From Actinomycetes bacterium (GTDB lineage Bacteria; Actinomycetota; Thermoleophilia; Solirubrobacterales; 70-9), in the NCBI GenBank assembly GCA_023434465.1, contig JAEYSQ010000019.1, positions 1 through 42,095 on the forward strand: 42,095 nt of DNA, given 5' to 3'. The position numbers and the translations under genes are program-made. The notes under the pieces are model-generated. The model saw only the letters and a program-made list of their open reading frames with translations. It did not search any database and was not told where the DNA came from. Positions 21,824-30,713 of this stretch are shown piece after piece; positions within the stretch are counted from its first letter, which is position 1; each line of letters starts with the position of its first letter.

Positions 21824-24800
21824 TTATTCGTAGCGGTTTAGGAGGGGGGTCATTTCCAGGTTCCTTGCGATCTCGAGGCCGCTTTCCCTGAGCTTCGTCG
21901 GGCGTTCTTTTCCGTCCGGGTTGCCGATCCGGTTCAGGGCTTCGGCGAGACCGAGCCAGGAGCGGGCGAGGAAGGGCCGGGCGTTCATCGCCTCGCTGGA
22001 GATCACCGCGTTCTCGAAGGCCGTGGCGGCTTCGCGGTCGCGTTCCTGAATCAGCAGCAGCTCCCCGCGCAACAGGGTCACCGGTCCGAAGGTCGGTGCG
22101 CCGGGTCCGAAGATCGTCCAGACGTCATCCACGTCCGCCATCAGGTCGGTGATGATCCGGGCCCGGTCCGCATCAACCATCGCCACGGCAAGCATTGCCG
22201 CCACCGAACAGAAAACGGGTTTGATCAGGGCCATGCGGGTGATCAACCGGGCCGCTTCGTAGTCGACCGTCTCCAGTTGCTTGACGGCCCGCTCTTCGTC
22301 ACCGGACTGCCAGTAGCCGAAGGCGAGTCCGACTTCCCAGGCCGGCCAGGTGCTCCAGCTCTTGGCTACCGAAGCTTCGAGTTCGAGGATCTCGGTGACC
22401 TCCCCGAGCTTGCCGCGCTGGGCGTAGTCCATGTAATGGAGGGCGTCGATCATTGCGATCCTGGCCGAAGGTGGCATGTGATCGCCGGCCAGCGCCCGCT
22501 CGGTGATCCGCTCGCCGTCGAGCCAACGGCCCTCGAGGAAGGCGCGGGCGGCCTGGAGCGAGTAGTTGGTGTTCCGGATCTGGGGGAGGGTTTCACTGAG
22601 GGCTTCGTGCCGGGCGATGTCGGCGGCCGAATCCGCACCCCGGCCGGACCTGGTCAGCATCACCGCCCTCAGGGCCAGCGCCTCGGCCAGGTCCTCGCGG
22701 TCGGCGGATTCTTCGGCGATTCGCACCACCCGGTTAGCGGCCGCCAGCCGGTACTCCGGGGTGGTGCTCTGAAGCAGATAGAAGTGAAGCGAGATCATGA
22801 CGAGGAAGTAGGTTTCGTCGCCGAGCTGCTCGGCCATCGCGATCGCGTCGGCGGCCAACCCGGTCGCATCATCGTCCGGGTCTCCGCTGAAGAACTTGAG
22901 ATGACTCAGGTTCGCCATGGTCTCGGCCCGCAGGGAGCTCTCGCCCGGCGGCAGGATTTCGAGCGCTTCGGTCAGCAGTGAGATAGGGGTGTCCCGGACG
23001 TTGTCGAAAGCCTCCCAGCTGCCCCAGCTGACCCCGTTTGCGGCGCGCGTGAAGAGCTCGGGGATGCCCGATTCGCGGGCCGCTTCGGCCGCTTCGGAGA
23101 AAGTCGCGACCGACTGGGGCAGCCGCGCCATGCGCCACTCGGCCTCGGCCCGGCTCAGCAGCAGTTCGGCCAGCAGGGGATGGTCGACCGGTTCGTCGGC
23201 CCGGCAGGCGGCAACCGCACCGTCATAAAAGCCGACCGCTTCGTCGTAGGCGAGGCGTTCCTCGGCCTGTCTTGCGGCCCGGGTCGCGTAATTGATCGCC
23301 CGGTCGGCCTCGACTGGACCGGCCTGGGTGAAATGCCAGGCCAGGGCGGGGATGTCCTCGTCCCGCTGACTGCCGAAGCGGTGCTGATTTCGCAGCTCGA
23401 GCGCTTCCCCGATCCGGCGGTGGACCGCGGCGCGCCGGGTCAGGCTGAACTCGTCTCCGAGCGAACTCCGGACCAGAGCGTGAACGAACGAATACCGCCC
23501 CGGTACCGACCCGGACTCGTCCAGCAGGCCGGCTGTGACGGCGGCGTCGAGCAGCTCGATGATCCGGTCCTCGCCGTCGCTGGTGGTTCCCTGAAGAATC
23601 TCGAGATCGAAATCCCGGCCGATCAAAGCCGCCCTGCCGAGCAGCCCGGCGCCTCCTTCGGGCAGGCGGGCGACCCGCTGGGAGATGATCTCGCGGATCT
23701 CCGGCGGGACCGAAGATGGGTGCTCCTCGCCCGATTCCTCCAGGTTGCGGACCAGCTGCTCGATGAAGAAAGGGTTGCCGCCGGTCTGGTCACGAATGAT
23801 CGGGGCCAGGCTCTCGTCGAGGCGACCGGAGATCATCGTCCTCACCTCGTCCTCGTCGAGGGCCTCCACGTTCAGACGGGTAGTCGGCAACCTTCGCTGG
23901 AGCTGACCGAGGGTCTCCGGCAGTCGGCTGTCGGCCGGCAGCTCTGTGTCCCGGTAGATCCCCAGCGCGAGAATGCTGCGTAGAGGGTTGTCGCCGGCCA
24001 TGCTGGCCAGCAGGCGCAGAGTCGACTGATCGGCCCACTGCAGGTCATCGAGGATGATCAGCATCGGGCGTTGAGCCGAGAACCGGCCAATCATCCGCAT
24101 TACTGCTCCGAACAGGGCCTGTCGTTCCGATTCGAGATCAGAGGTCGGACCGGGCGCCGGCAGGTTCATGCGCCGGGCCAGGTCCGGCAAAAGTCGCGAG
24201 AGGGTGGGTCCGTCGCCGCCGACGATGCCGGCCGGGTCGACGTCCCCCAGTTGCCGGACGGCCGACTGAAGGAGGCCGGACCAGATCCGGAACGGTCTCA
24301 CCTCGTCCGGTTCGGAGCGGCCGTAAAGAACCGTGATGTCATCCCGGCTGGCCGCAAGCTCGGCCGCGAGCCGGGTCTTGCCGACGCCACCCTCGCCGAC
24401 CAGCAAAGCGATTCTGAGCTCGCCTCCGGTTGCCAGATCGAGCTCACCTTTCAGCTGGTCGAGGATGCGTTGCCGGCCGACCAAGAACCGGTCCTCGATC
24501 CGGGGGTCGATCTCGAGGCCGATCTTGACCGGTGGGGCGACCGGCGCCGAGGCTGACACCGGGGCAGGCTTGCCGGAAGTTGCCGAGGTCGACGCCGGGC
24601 CCTCGTGGGCGTTCAGCAGCCGTTCGTGGATCAGACCGAGCTCGGGCGCGGGAAAGGTGCCGAGTTCGTCCCTGAGCAGCACCCGAAGCTCTTCGTAGGC
24701 CCGCAAAGCTTCAGCGATATTGCCTTGCGCCTCGAGCAGCTCTATGAGCGCCGCCCGGGCGGATTCCCGAAACGGTGAGGCCTCGACCGCGTTGCGGGCT

Positions 24801-25363
24801 GCCCGCTCGGCCCGGGCCTGTTCGGCGGAGCCGAGGCGCGACCCGATCCGGGCGACCGTTTCCAGCGACTTGAGCCGCAACTCTTCGAAATAGAAGCGGT
24901 GTTCCTCGATCCAGCGCGCTTCCAGGCCGGGCAGAAGCCCACCCTCGAAGATCCGGGCCGCCTCCAGCGCGTCCTCCCAGTCCTGCCCGGGACCGTCGTC
25001 ACTTTCCGAACCGCCGGCCCCCGCCTGGGCGCTGGCCAGCTTTTCCTGGGCCACCTCAAAGTCGATCCAGGCGTTATCGCCGAGCTCGAGGCTGAGCTCG
25101 GTCCTGCCTTTGAGCCGGTCCTTGCCGAGCGCCTTGCGCAACCGGGAAAGGGGAGGAGCGAGCAGAGCTTCGCCGCCGCTGGGGAGACCCTCATCGGCCC
25201 ACAGCGCCTCGACCAGTTCGTCGCGCCGGACCGGCCGGGAACGGTTCAGGACCATGTAAGCGAAGATCAGGCGACCTTGACGGCCCGGAAGATCAGCTTC
25301 GAGCTGCTTGCCGTCCCAGGTCAGGGTGAGCCGGCCGCAAACCGTTATCTCGGGATTCGCCAC
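21824..25363 (-). CDS. SARP/BTAD-AAA large transcriptional regulator (paralog 1)
   Basis: A 1179-residue multidomain regulator. Residues 1-100 form an OmpR/SARP-type winged helix (PGRQGRLIFAYMVLN, then RRDELVEALW and LSRLRKALG). About 105-252 is a bacterial transcriptional activation (BTAD) helical domain. About 290-560 is a STAND/AAA ATPase with Walker A GEGGVGKT (323-330) and Walker B LIILDD (435-440). The rest is a long TPR-like helical region, probably for ligand or partner sensing; no LuxR domain is seen. The start is GTG at 25363, with TAGTTT 6 nt upstream. Its paralog ends 39 nt upstream. Such proteins often activate neighbouring gene sets; the target is unknown. Confidence 0.85.
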   Translation of the reverse strand: MANPEITVCGRLTLTWDGKQLEADLPGRQGRLIFAYMVLNRSRPVRRDELVEALWADEGLPSGGEALLAPPLSRLRKALGKDRLKGRTELSLELGDNAWIDFEVAQEKLASAQAGAGGSESDDGPGQDWEDALEAARIFEGGLLPGLEARWIEEHRFYFEELRLKSLETVARIGSRLGSAEQARAERAARNAVEASPFRESARAALIELLEAQGNIAEALRAYEELRVLLRDELGTFPAPELGLIHERLLNAHEGPASTSATSGKPAPVSASAPVAPPVKIGLEIDPRIEDRFLVGRQRILDQLKGELDLATGGELRIALLVGEGGVGKTRLAAELAASRDDITVLYGRSEPDEVRPFRIWSGLLQSAVRQLGDVDPAGIVGGDGPTLSRLLPDLARRMNLPAPGPTSDLESERQALFGAVMRMIGRFSAQRPMLIILDDLQWADQSTLRLLASMAGDNPLRSILALGIYRDTELPADSRLPETLGQLQRRLPTTRLNVEALDEDEVRTMISGRLDESLAPIIRDQTGGNPFFIEQLVRNLEESGEEHPSSVPPEIREIISQRVARLPEGGAGLLGRAALIGRDFDLEILQGTTSDGEDRIIELLDAAVTAGLLDESGSVPGRYSFVHALVRSSLGDEFSLTRRAAVHRRIGEALELRNQHRFGSQRDEDIPALAWHFTQAGPVEADRAINYATRAARQAEERLAYDEAVGFYDGAVAACRADEPVDHPLLAELLLSRAEAEWRMARLPQSVATFSEAAEAARESGIPELFTRAANGVSWGSWEAFDNVRDTPISLLTEALEILPPGESSLRAETMANLSHLKFFSGDPDDDATGLAADAIAMAEQLGDETYFLVMISLHFYLLQSTTPEYRLAAANRVVRIAEESADREDLAEALALRAVMLTRSGRGADSAADIARHEALSETLPQIRNTNYSLQAARAFLEGRWLDGERITERALAGDHMPPSARIAMIDALHYMDYAQRGKLGEVTEILELEASVAKSWSTWPAWEVGLAFGYWQSGDEERAVKQLETVDYEAARLITRMALIKPVFCSVAAMLAVAMVDADRARIITDLMADVDDVWTIFGPGAPTFGPVTLLRGELLLIQERDREAATAFENAVISSEAMNARPFLARSWLGLAEALNRIGNPDGKERPTKLRESGLEIARNLEMTPLLNRYE

Positions 25364-25369
25364 CGGGGC

Positions 25370-25375
25370 AAACTA
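25370..25375 (-). promoter_or_regulatory. -10 box TAGTTT of BTAD-AAA paralog 1
   Basis: On the minus strand TAGTTT lies 6 nt before the GTG at 25363, inside the 39-nt gap between the two regulator genes. It implies that the downstream regulator can be transcribed on its own, with a leaderless mRNA. Confidence 0.45.
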
Positions 25376-25402
25376 CCCGAGTGAGAAGCGTCGGGGAACG
25401 GC

Positions 25403-28400
25403 TCAGGGGGCCAGGTGCCGTTTGAGGATCGCCTGCATGTCTAGGCGCCGGGCGACTTCCTCGCCTTCGTGTCGCAAGCGGAGCCGCCGCTCCTGGCCGT
25501 CCGGGTCACCGAGTGCTTCGAGCGCATTGGCAAGGGCGAGCCGGGTGCGGGCGAGGTAGGGGATTGCGTCCATTGCCTCGCAGCTAACCAGCGCCCGCTC
25601 CAGCGCGGTCGCCGCTTCGCGATGCTCCCCGGTGAGGAGGTAGAGCTCTCCGAGGTGCATGTCACTCGGGCCGAGAGTCGAACCGATCCGGCCGATGATG
25701 ATCCACTCCCCGCTGTAGGGACCGAGAAGTTCGATCAGCTTGGCCGCACCCCTCTTGTCGTCGAGTTCGCCGGCCAGCAGGTTGCCGACCGCGCAGAACG
25801 GCAGCAGCGTGTTGTTGAAATCCCGGGTTTCGTCGAGTCCGTCGTATCCCATCTTCGAGACCGCTTCCCGCACCTCGTCGGTCTGTCCGGCCTGCGCCTT
25901 GGCGAGCAGCAGCCCGAGGCGCCAGGTCGGCCACATTTCCCAGCCCTTTGCCCCGGCCTCGAACAGCTCGAGCCGGCCGAGGTGCTCGGCCAGGGCGCCC
26001 TGCTGTGCCCGGACCATGAAACGGAGGGCATCCTCGACCAGCAGGGCGGCACCCCTGGGCATGCCCTCGGCCTCCAGTTCACGGACCAGGTCCTCGCCGT
26101 CCTGCCAGTCACCGGTCATGAACCACGAGCAGGCGCGCATCGCCTTCGAGATCGTCCGGATCTGGGGCAGGGTTTCGCTCATCGCGTAATGTCGGCTCCG
26201 GTCGGCTTCCGCTTCGGCACCGCGTCCGAGGTTGACCAGTGAAAGCGACCGCGAGACGAGAGCCTGGCCGATCAGTTCGGCGTCGTCGAGTCTTTCGCCC
26301 AGTTCGAGCATCCGCTCGGAGGCGGCCAGACGCTCGGACAGTCGCAAAGGTTCCCAGCGGCGGTAGGAGGTTGCCTGGATCACGCCGAACTCGGCTTCGT
26401 CGTCGTCGCAGCGACCGATCATCGCCAGGGCCTGATCAGCGAGTTCCCGCGCTTCGGCGGCCTGACCGCTGCCGTAATAGAGCCCGTGGCCGAGCATCGC
26501 CATCAGCTCAGCCCGGAGCGGACTGTCATCGGCCGGCAGGCCTTCGAGTGCCTCCCGCATCAGGGTCAGGTGCTCGGCCAGGTCGGCGTCGAAGGCATCC
26601 CAGCCGCCCCAGCGACTGCCGATCGCCGCTTCGGCGGCCAATTCCGGCAGCCCGGATTCCCGGGCCGCTCTGGCCGCCTCCAGGAATGTGTCCCCGGCGT
26701 CCTGCAGCGCGCCGTTCTTCCATTTCGCCTTGGCCTGGCTAAGCATCAGCCGGGCGAGCAGGGCCTGGTCGACCGGCTGGTCGGCCCGGGCCGCACTGAT
26801 CGCTCCGTCGTAGAAATCAACTGCTTCGTCGTAGGCAAGCCGGGCTTCCGCCTGTTCGGCCGCCTGGGTCGACCAGTGGATCGCCCGGTCGGCTTCGGCC
26901 GGTCCTGCCTGAGCGAAATGCCACGCTTTCTCGCCGACCCGGCTTTCGGGCCGGCCGCCGGTCTGCCGTTCGATCGCCTCGCCGATTTCGCGGTGCACCA
27001 TCGCCTTCCGGGTCAGGCCGAGCTCATCCTCGAGGGTGCTGCGCAGGAGTGCGTGGACGAAGGAGAAGCGGCCGGGCACGGTCGGTGATTCATCCAGCAG
27101 GCCGGCCGAGACCGCCGCGTCAAGCAGGTCGATGACTTCGTCTTCGTCGCGGGTGGTGGTCGCCATCAGGATCTGGAGGTCGAATTCCCGGCCGATCAGG
27201 GCGGCCCGCCGCAACAGGTCGGGGCCCCCGTCGGGCAGGCGGTTCACCCGATGGGAGATGATCTGGCGAAGCTCGGCCGGGGCGTCATCGGGATCGCCGG
27301 CCCTGGTCTCTTCCAGGTGCCGGACCAGTTGCTCGATCAGGAATGGATTGCCGCCGGTCTGGTCGCGCAGCGACGCGGCCAACCCGCCTTCGAGGCGCTC
27401 CCCGACCAACTCTCCGACCTGGTCGGTGTTCAGCGCCTCGACCTCGATCTTCAGGGTGGGGAGACGACGCTGAAGGTTGATCAGCGTTTCCGGCAGCAGG
27501 CTGTCTTCGGGCAGTTCGGTCTGGCGGTAGATACCGAGCGCGAGGATCCCGCCGGGCGGGTTGTCACCGGCCAGGCTGGCCAGCAGCATCAGGGTGGAAC
27601 GGTCGGCCCAGTGGAGGTCATCGAGCACGATCAGCATCGGCTGGCGGGCGGAGAACCGTCCGATCATTCGCAGCACGGCACCAAAGAGCGCCCGGCGTTC
27701 CGACTCGAGATCGCCGGCCGGCCCGGGGGCCGGGAGCTCCATGCTGCGGACCAGTTCGGGCAGGATCCGGGCCAGGGTGGGGCCGTCACCCCCGACGATC
27801 TCGGCCGGTGAAATCTCACCGGCCTGTCGCATCGCCGAGCGGAGCAGTCCGGACCAGAGACGAAAAGGCCGGATCTCATCCGGCTCGGAGCGGCCGTAGA
27901 GCACGGTTATGTCGTCGCGGGAAGCCGCCAGCTCGGCCGCGATCCTGGTCTTGCCGATGCCGCCTTCCCCGGCCAGCAGGGCGATCCTGAGATCTCCGCC
28001 CACCGCCAGGTCCAGTTCCGCGCTCAGCTGCTCGAGAATCGGTGCTCGGCCGACCAGGGCGATTTCGCCGATCCTCGGATCGATCAACCGGCCGATCTCC
28101 TCCGGACTCGCCTGGCGTCCGGCCGCCTGACCGGTCTGTTCCGGGGGGGCGCCGGCCGGATCGGCGCCGGGGTCCGGCCTGTCCGTCGGATCGGCAGTCC
28201 CTGCGGCGGGGCCTTCCTGGCCGTCTCGTTCGTGAGCGTTGAGCAGCCGATCGTGGATTGCGTTCAGCTCCGGAGCCGGGAAGGTGCCAAGCTCGTCTCG
28301 AAGCAGGATCCGGAACTCGTCGAAGGCCCGGAGCGCCTCGGCGATGTTTCCTTGCGCTTCGATCACGCCGATCAGGGCGGCGCGAGCCGACTCCCGGAAC

Positions 28401-28987
28401 GGGGCGGTCTCGACCGCGATCCGGGCGGAGCGTTCCGCGCGGGCCCGTTCGGCCTCGCCGAGCTGGCCGCCCGACCGGGCGATGAGTTCGAGCGCCTGCA
28501 GACGAAAGTCTTCCAGTTCGTTGCGGTAATCGTCGATCCAGGAGGCCTCCAGTCCCGGCAAGAGGCCCCCGGAGAGAATTTCTTCGGCCGCGACCGCTTC
28601 GTCGAATGCCTCCCGGAACTCTCCGGCTTCCTCGAGCCCGCGGGCCTTCTCGATGCCCTCCTGGGCTGCCTCCCAGTCGATCCAGACGTTTTCCCCGAAG
28701 GTCAGGCCGAGATCGGATCGACCCTCGAGGCGACCCGGGCCGAGCGCCTTGCGAAGTCTCGAAAGGGGCGGTGCCAGCAGGGCGTCGCCGCCGCTCGGCA
28801 GGCCCTCGTCGGCCCAGAGCGCCTCGACCAGCTCGTCCCTTCTGACCGGTCGCCGGCGATTCAGGGCGAGATAGGCGAAAAGCAGCCTGCCCTGGCGGCC
28901 GGGCAGGGATTCCCCGATCTCTTCCCCATCCCAGTTCACGCTGAGGCGACCGCAAAGCGTGATCCGGGGGTCAGGTGTATCGGTCAA
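25403..28987 (-). CDS. SARP/BTAD-AAA large transcriptional regulator (paralog 2)
   Basis: A 1194-residue paralog of the next gene, collinear along its whole length. It has a winged helix (about 8-100, PGRQGRLLFAYLALN), a BTAD domain (about 105-252), and a Pro/Gly-rich linker (about 255-295). An AAA/STAND ATPase follows with Walker A GEGGIGKT (340-347) and Walker B LIVLDD (452-457), then a long TPR-like C-terminus. The start TTG at 28987 is the only in-frame initiator in front of the conserved domain; an AGAAGAAG stretch upstream may act as ribosome-binding site. It is divergent from a flavoprotein oxidase gene with 75 nt between starts, so that gene is a candidate target. Confidence 0.85.
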   Translation of the reverse strand: MTDTPDPRITLCGRLSVNWDGEEIGESLPGRQGRLLFAYLALNRRRPVRRDELVEALWADEGLPSGGDALLAPPLSRLRKALGPGRLEGRSDLGLTFGENVWIDWEAAQEGIEKARGLEEAGEFREAFDEAVAAEEILSGGLLPGLEASWIDDYRNELEDFRLQALELIARSGGQLGEAERARAERSARIAVETAPFRESARAALIGVIEAQGNIAEALRAFDEFRILLRDELGTFPAPELNAIHDRLLNAHERDGQEGPAAGTADPTDRPDPGADPAGAPPEQTGQAAGRQASPEEIGRLIDPRIGEIALVGRAPILEQLSAELDLAVGGDLRIALLAGEGGIGKTRIAAELAASRDDITVLYGRSEPDEIRPFRLWSGLLRSAMRQAGEISPAEIVGGDGPTLARILPELVRSMELPAPGPAGDLESERRALFGAVLRMIGRFSARQPMLIVLDDLHWADRSTLMLLASLAGDNPPGGILALGIYRQTELPEDSLLPETLINLQRRLPTLKIEVEALNTDQVGELVGERLEGGLAASLRDQTGGNPFLIEQLVRHLEETRAGDPDDAPAELRQIISHRVNRLPDGGPDLLRRAALIGREFDLQILMATTTRDEDEVIDLLDAAVSAGLLDESPTVPGRFSFVHALLRSTLEDELGLTRKAMVHREIGEAIERQTGGRPESRVGEKAWHFAQAGPAEADRAIHWSTQAAEQAEARLAYDEAVDFYDGAISAARADQPVDQALLARLMLSQAKAKWKNGALQDAGDTFLEAARAARESGLPELAAEAAIGSRWGGWDAFDADLAEHLTLMREALEGLPADDSPLRAELMAMLGHGLYYGSGQAAEARELADQALAMIGRCDDDEAEFGVIQATSYRRWEPLRLSERLAASERMLELGERLDDAELIGQALVSRSLSLVNLGRGAEAEADRSRHYAMSETLPQIRTISKAMRACSWFMTGDWQDGEDLVRELEAEGMPRGAALLVEDALRFMVRAQQGALAEHLGRLELFEAGAKGWEMWPTWRLGLLLAKAQAGQTDEVREAVSKMGYDGLDETRDFNNTLLPFCAVGNLLAGELDDKRGAAKLIELLGPYSGEWIIIGRIGSTLGPSDMHLGELYLLTGEHREAATALERALVSCEAMDAIPYLARTRLALANALEALGDPDGQERRLRLRHEGEEVARRLDMQAILKRHLAP

Positions 28988-29062
28988 GACTTCTTCTCAT
29001 CGCAAGGTGCCTGTCATATCGCCGCAACCCGGGGGCAACGTACCAACGGAATTCTGCCAGCC

Positions 29063-30361
29063 ATGTCAACGCCTTCACTACTGAACATCCTTCCCGCGGC
29101 GGCCCGTGTGGCGCCGGAAACCCCCGAAGACATCGTGCTCGCCCTGCAGGAAGCGGACCGCCGTAACCGCAAGGTGGTCCTCTTCTCGACCGGACACGGC
29201 ATCCCCCCGATCGGGGACACCTCGGAGCGCGTGCTGCTGGATCTGAGCGCCTTCGACAAGGTCGAGATCGATCCCGCCACCCGGACCGCCCGGATCGGTG
29301 GCGCGACCAAGTGGATGGAACTGGTCGCGGCAGCCGGCGAGCACGGTCTGACCGCCCCTTTCGGTTCAGCCGCGACGGTCGGCGTCACCGGTTACATGAT
29401 GGGGGGCGGGGTCGGTTTCATGTCCCGGCATCTCGGACTGGGGAGCAGTGCGATCCGCTCGGCTGAGCTGGTAACCCCCGACGGACGGATTCGCCGTATC
29501 GACGCAGGTTCCGACCCGGACCTGTTCTGGGCCCTGAGAGGCGGCGGCGGTGGCTTCGGCGTGATCACCGAACTCGAAATCGACCTCGCTCCGGTACCCC
29601 GGATGGCGGGCGGAGTGCTCGTCTGGGGCATCGAGGATGCCGAACGCGTGCTCGGCGCCTGGTCCGACTGGACCGCCCAGGTCGAGGATGACGTGACCAG
29701 CGCGATTCGTTTCATGCGCCCGCCGGAAGGGCCGGCCATGACGGTGATCGTCGTAACCGCGCCTCGCCCGGTCGAGGATCTGGCCCGGGCGCTCAGGCCT
29801 CTGACCGACCTGGACCCGATGCTGAACACGGTTCGTGACACCGACCCCGAAGCGTTTCTGAGGGAGTACACGGACCCCGAGATCGACCCGGCCGAGCCGC
29901 CGCATGCTTACGAGCATGTCCTGCTCGACCAGCTTCCCCGGGAGGCGGTCCAACTCGCGGCCGAGTTCGCCCAGCCGGAGACTGGCTGCGGCGCGATGAT
30001 GGTCGAAATCCGCCACATGGGCGGAGCTCTGGGCCGGCCGGCCGCCGGTGGCGGCGCCTCGAACCGGATCGACGGCGAGTACCTGTTCTTCGTGGTCGGC
30101 TTTCCCGATCAGGCGGCGAACATGGGCCACGCCGTGGACGTTCTCTCGGATTTCGGTCGCGGCCGGACCTACTTCAACTTCATGCCACGCCGGACCGGCC
30201 GAGAGACCGCATACGACCGGGAAGCGGTCTCCCGCCTCGCCGATCTCTATGAAGCCGTCGATCCGAAGGGTCTGATCGACCATCCCCACCCGATTTCCCG
30301 CACCGCCAGCGTCGTCGACGAAACCGCCACGACCCAGGTCCTGGCAGCAATCCACGGCTGA
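29063..30361 (+). CDS. FAD-dependent oxidoreductase (VAO/berberine-bridge family)
   Basis: A 432-residue flavoprotein with an N-terminal PCMH-type FAD-binding domain and a C-terminal BBE-like segment. His45 in FSTGHGI sits where the 8-alpha-histidyl FAD link occurs. The Cys used for a second covalent bond in bicovalent members is absent (GSAATVGVTG). The GYMMGGGVGFMSRHLGL and WALRGGGGGFGVIT motifs bind the cofactor, and YFNFMP replaces the usual YxNY motif near the end. There is no signal peptide. It would oxidise an alcohol, sugar or polyphenol-like substrate, not identifiable here. The ATG at 29063 was chosen at the start of homology; its ribosome-binding site is weak. It is divergent from BTAD-AAA paralog 2. 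Confidence 0.82.
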   Translation: MSTPSLLNILPAAARVAPETPEDIVLALQEADRRNRKVVLFSTGHGIPPIGDTSERVLLDLSAFDKVEIDPATRTARIGGATKWMELVAAAGEHGLTAPFGSAATVGVTGYMMGGGVGFMSRHLGLGSSAIRSAELVTPDGRIRRIDAGSDPDLFWALRGGGGGFGVITELEIDLAPVPRMAGGVLVWGIEDAERVLGAWSDWTAQVEDDVTSAIRFMRPPEGPAMTVIVVTAPRPVEDLARALRPLTDLDPMLNTVRDTDPEAFLREYTDPEIDPAEPPHAYEHVLLDQLPREAVQLAAEFAQPETGCGAMMVEIRHMGGALGRPAAGGGASNRIDGEYLFFVVGFPDQAANMGHAVDVLSDFGRGRTYFNFMPRRTGRETAYDREAVSRLADLYEAVDPKGLIDHPHPISRTASVVDETATTQVLAAIHG

Positions 30362-30400
30362 CAGCAGCCCGGCGGGGCAACCACACAGCACCCCTCCAGC

Positions 30401-30693
30401 CATTCCGGGGGCGTTCACCCACCAAATCGGTGGTTGATCGCCCCCGGAATGCGTTGGCGACCCCTTCCGAACCGATTCCGAACTTGTTCCGGGGGCGTCC
30501 ACCGACACAATCGGTCGTTGATCGCCCCCGGTTTGCCTGAGCGATCCGTTCTGCCCCCGGTTTGCCTGAGCGATCCGTCCTACCCCCGGTTTGCCTTAGC
30601 GATCTGTTTTGCCCCCGGTTTGCGATTGGTGATCGTTCGGACTCCGCTCCGGGGGCGTTCGTCCACACAATCGGTGGGTGTTCGCCCCCGGAT
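30401..30693. repeat. array of three 25-nt-loop hairpins in a 352-nt gene-free gap
   Basis: Three units share the outer stem CCGGGGGCG / CGCCCCCGG with exactly 25 nt inside: 30405-30447, 30489-30531 and 30649-30691. Unit 1 extends to a 13-bp perfect stem (30401-30413, 30439-30451). The loops are similar but not identical and each can form a short inner stem: CCACC/GGTGG, ACCGA/TCGGT and CCAC/GTGG. That pattern of compensating changes suggests structure is conserved. No gene is seen in the interval 30362-30713. Confidence 0.75.
30525..30640. repeat. four 29-bp tandem repeats
   Basis: Units begin at 30525, 30554, 30583 and 30612 with exact 29-bp spacing. Each opens with CCCCCGGTTTGC, and the first three continue with CTGAGCGATCCGT or one- to three-base variants. 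The fourth diverges after 12 nt. They are head to tail with no spacers, and the first begins inside the right arm of hairpin unit 2. Confidence 0.8.
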
Positions 30694-30713
30694 TTGTTGT
30701 TTGATTGTTGGCC

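Noticed and set aside
30525..30640. Four 29-bp repeats resembling CRISPR repeats in length
   Set aside because: The units are strictly head to tail with no spacers, and no cas gene is in the window.
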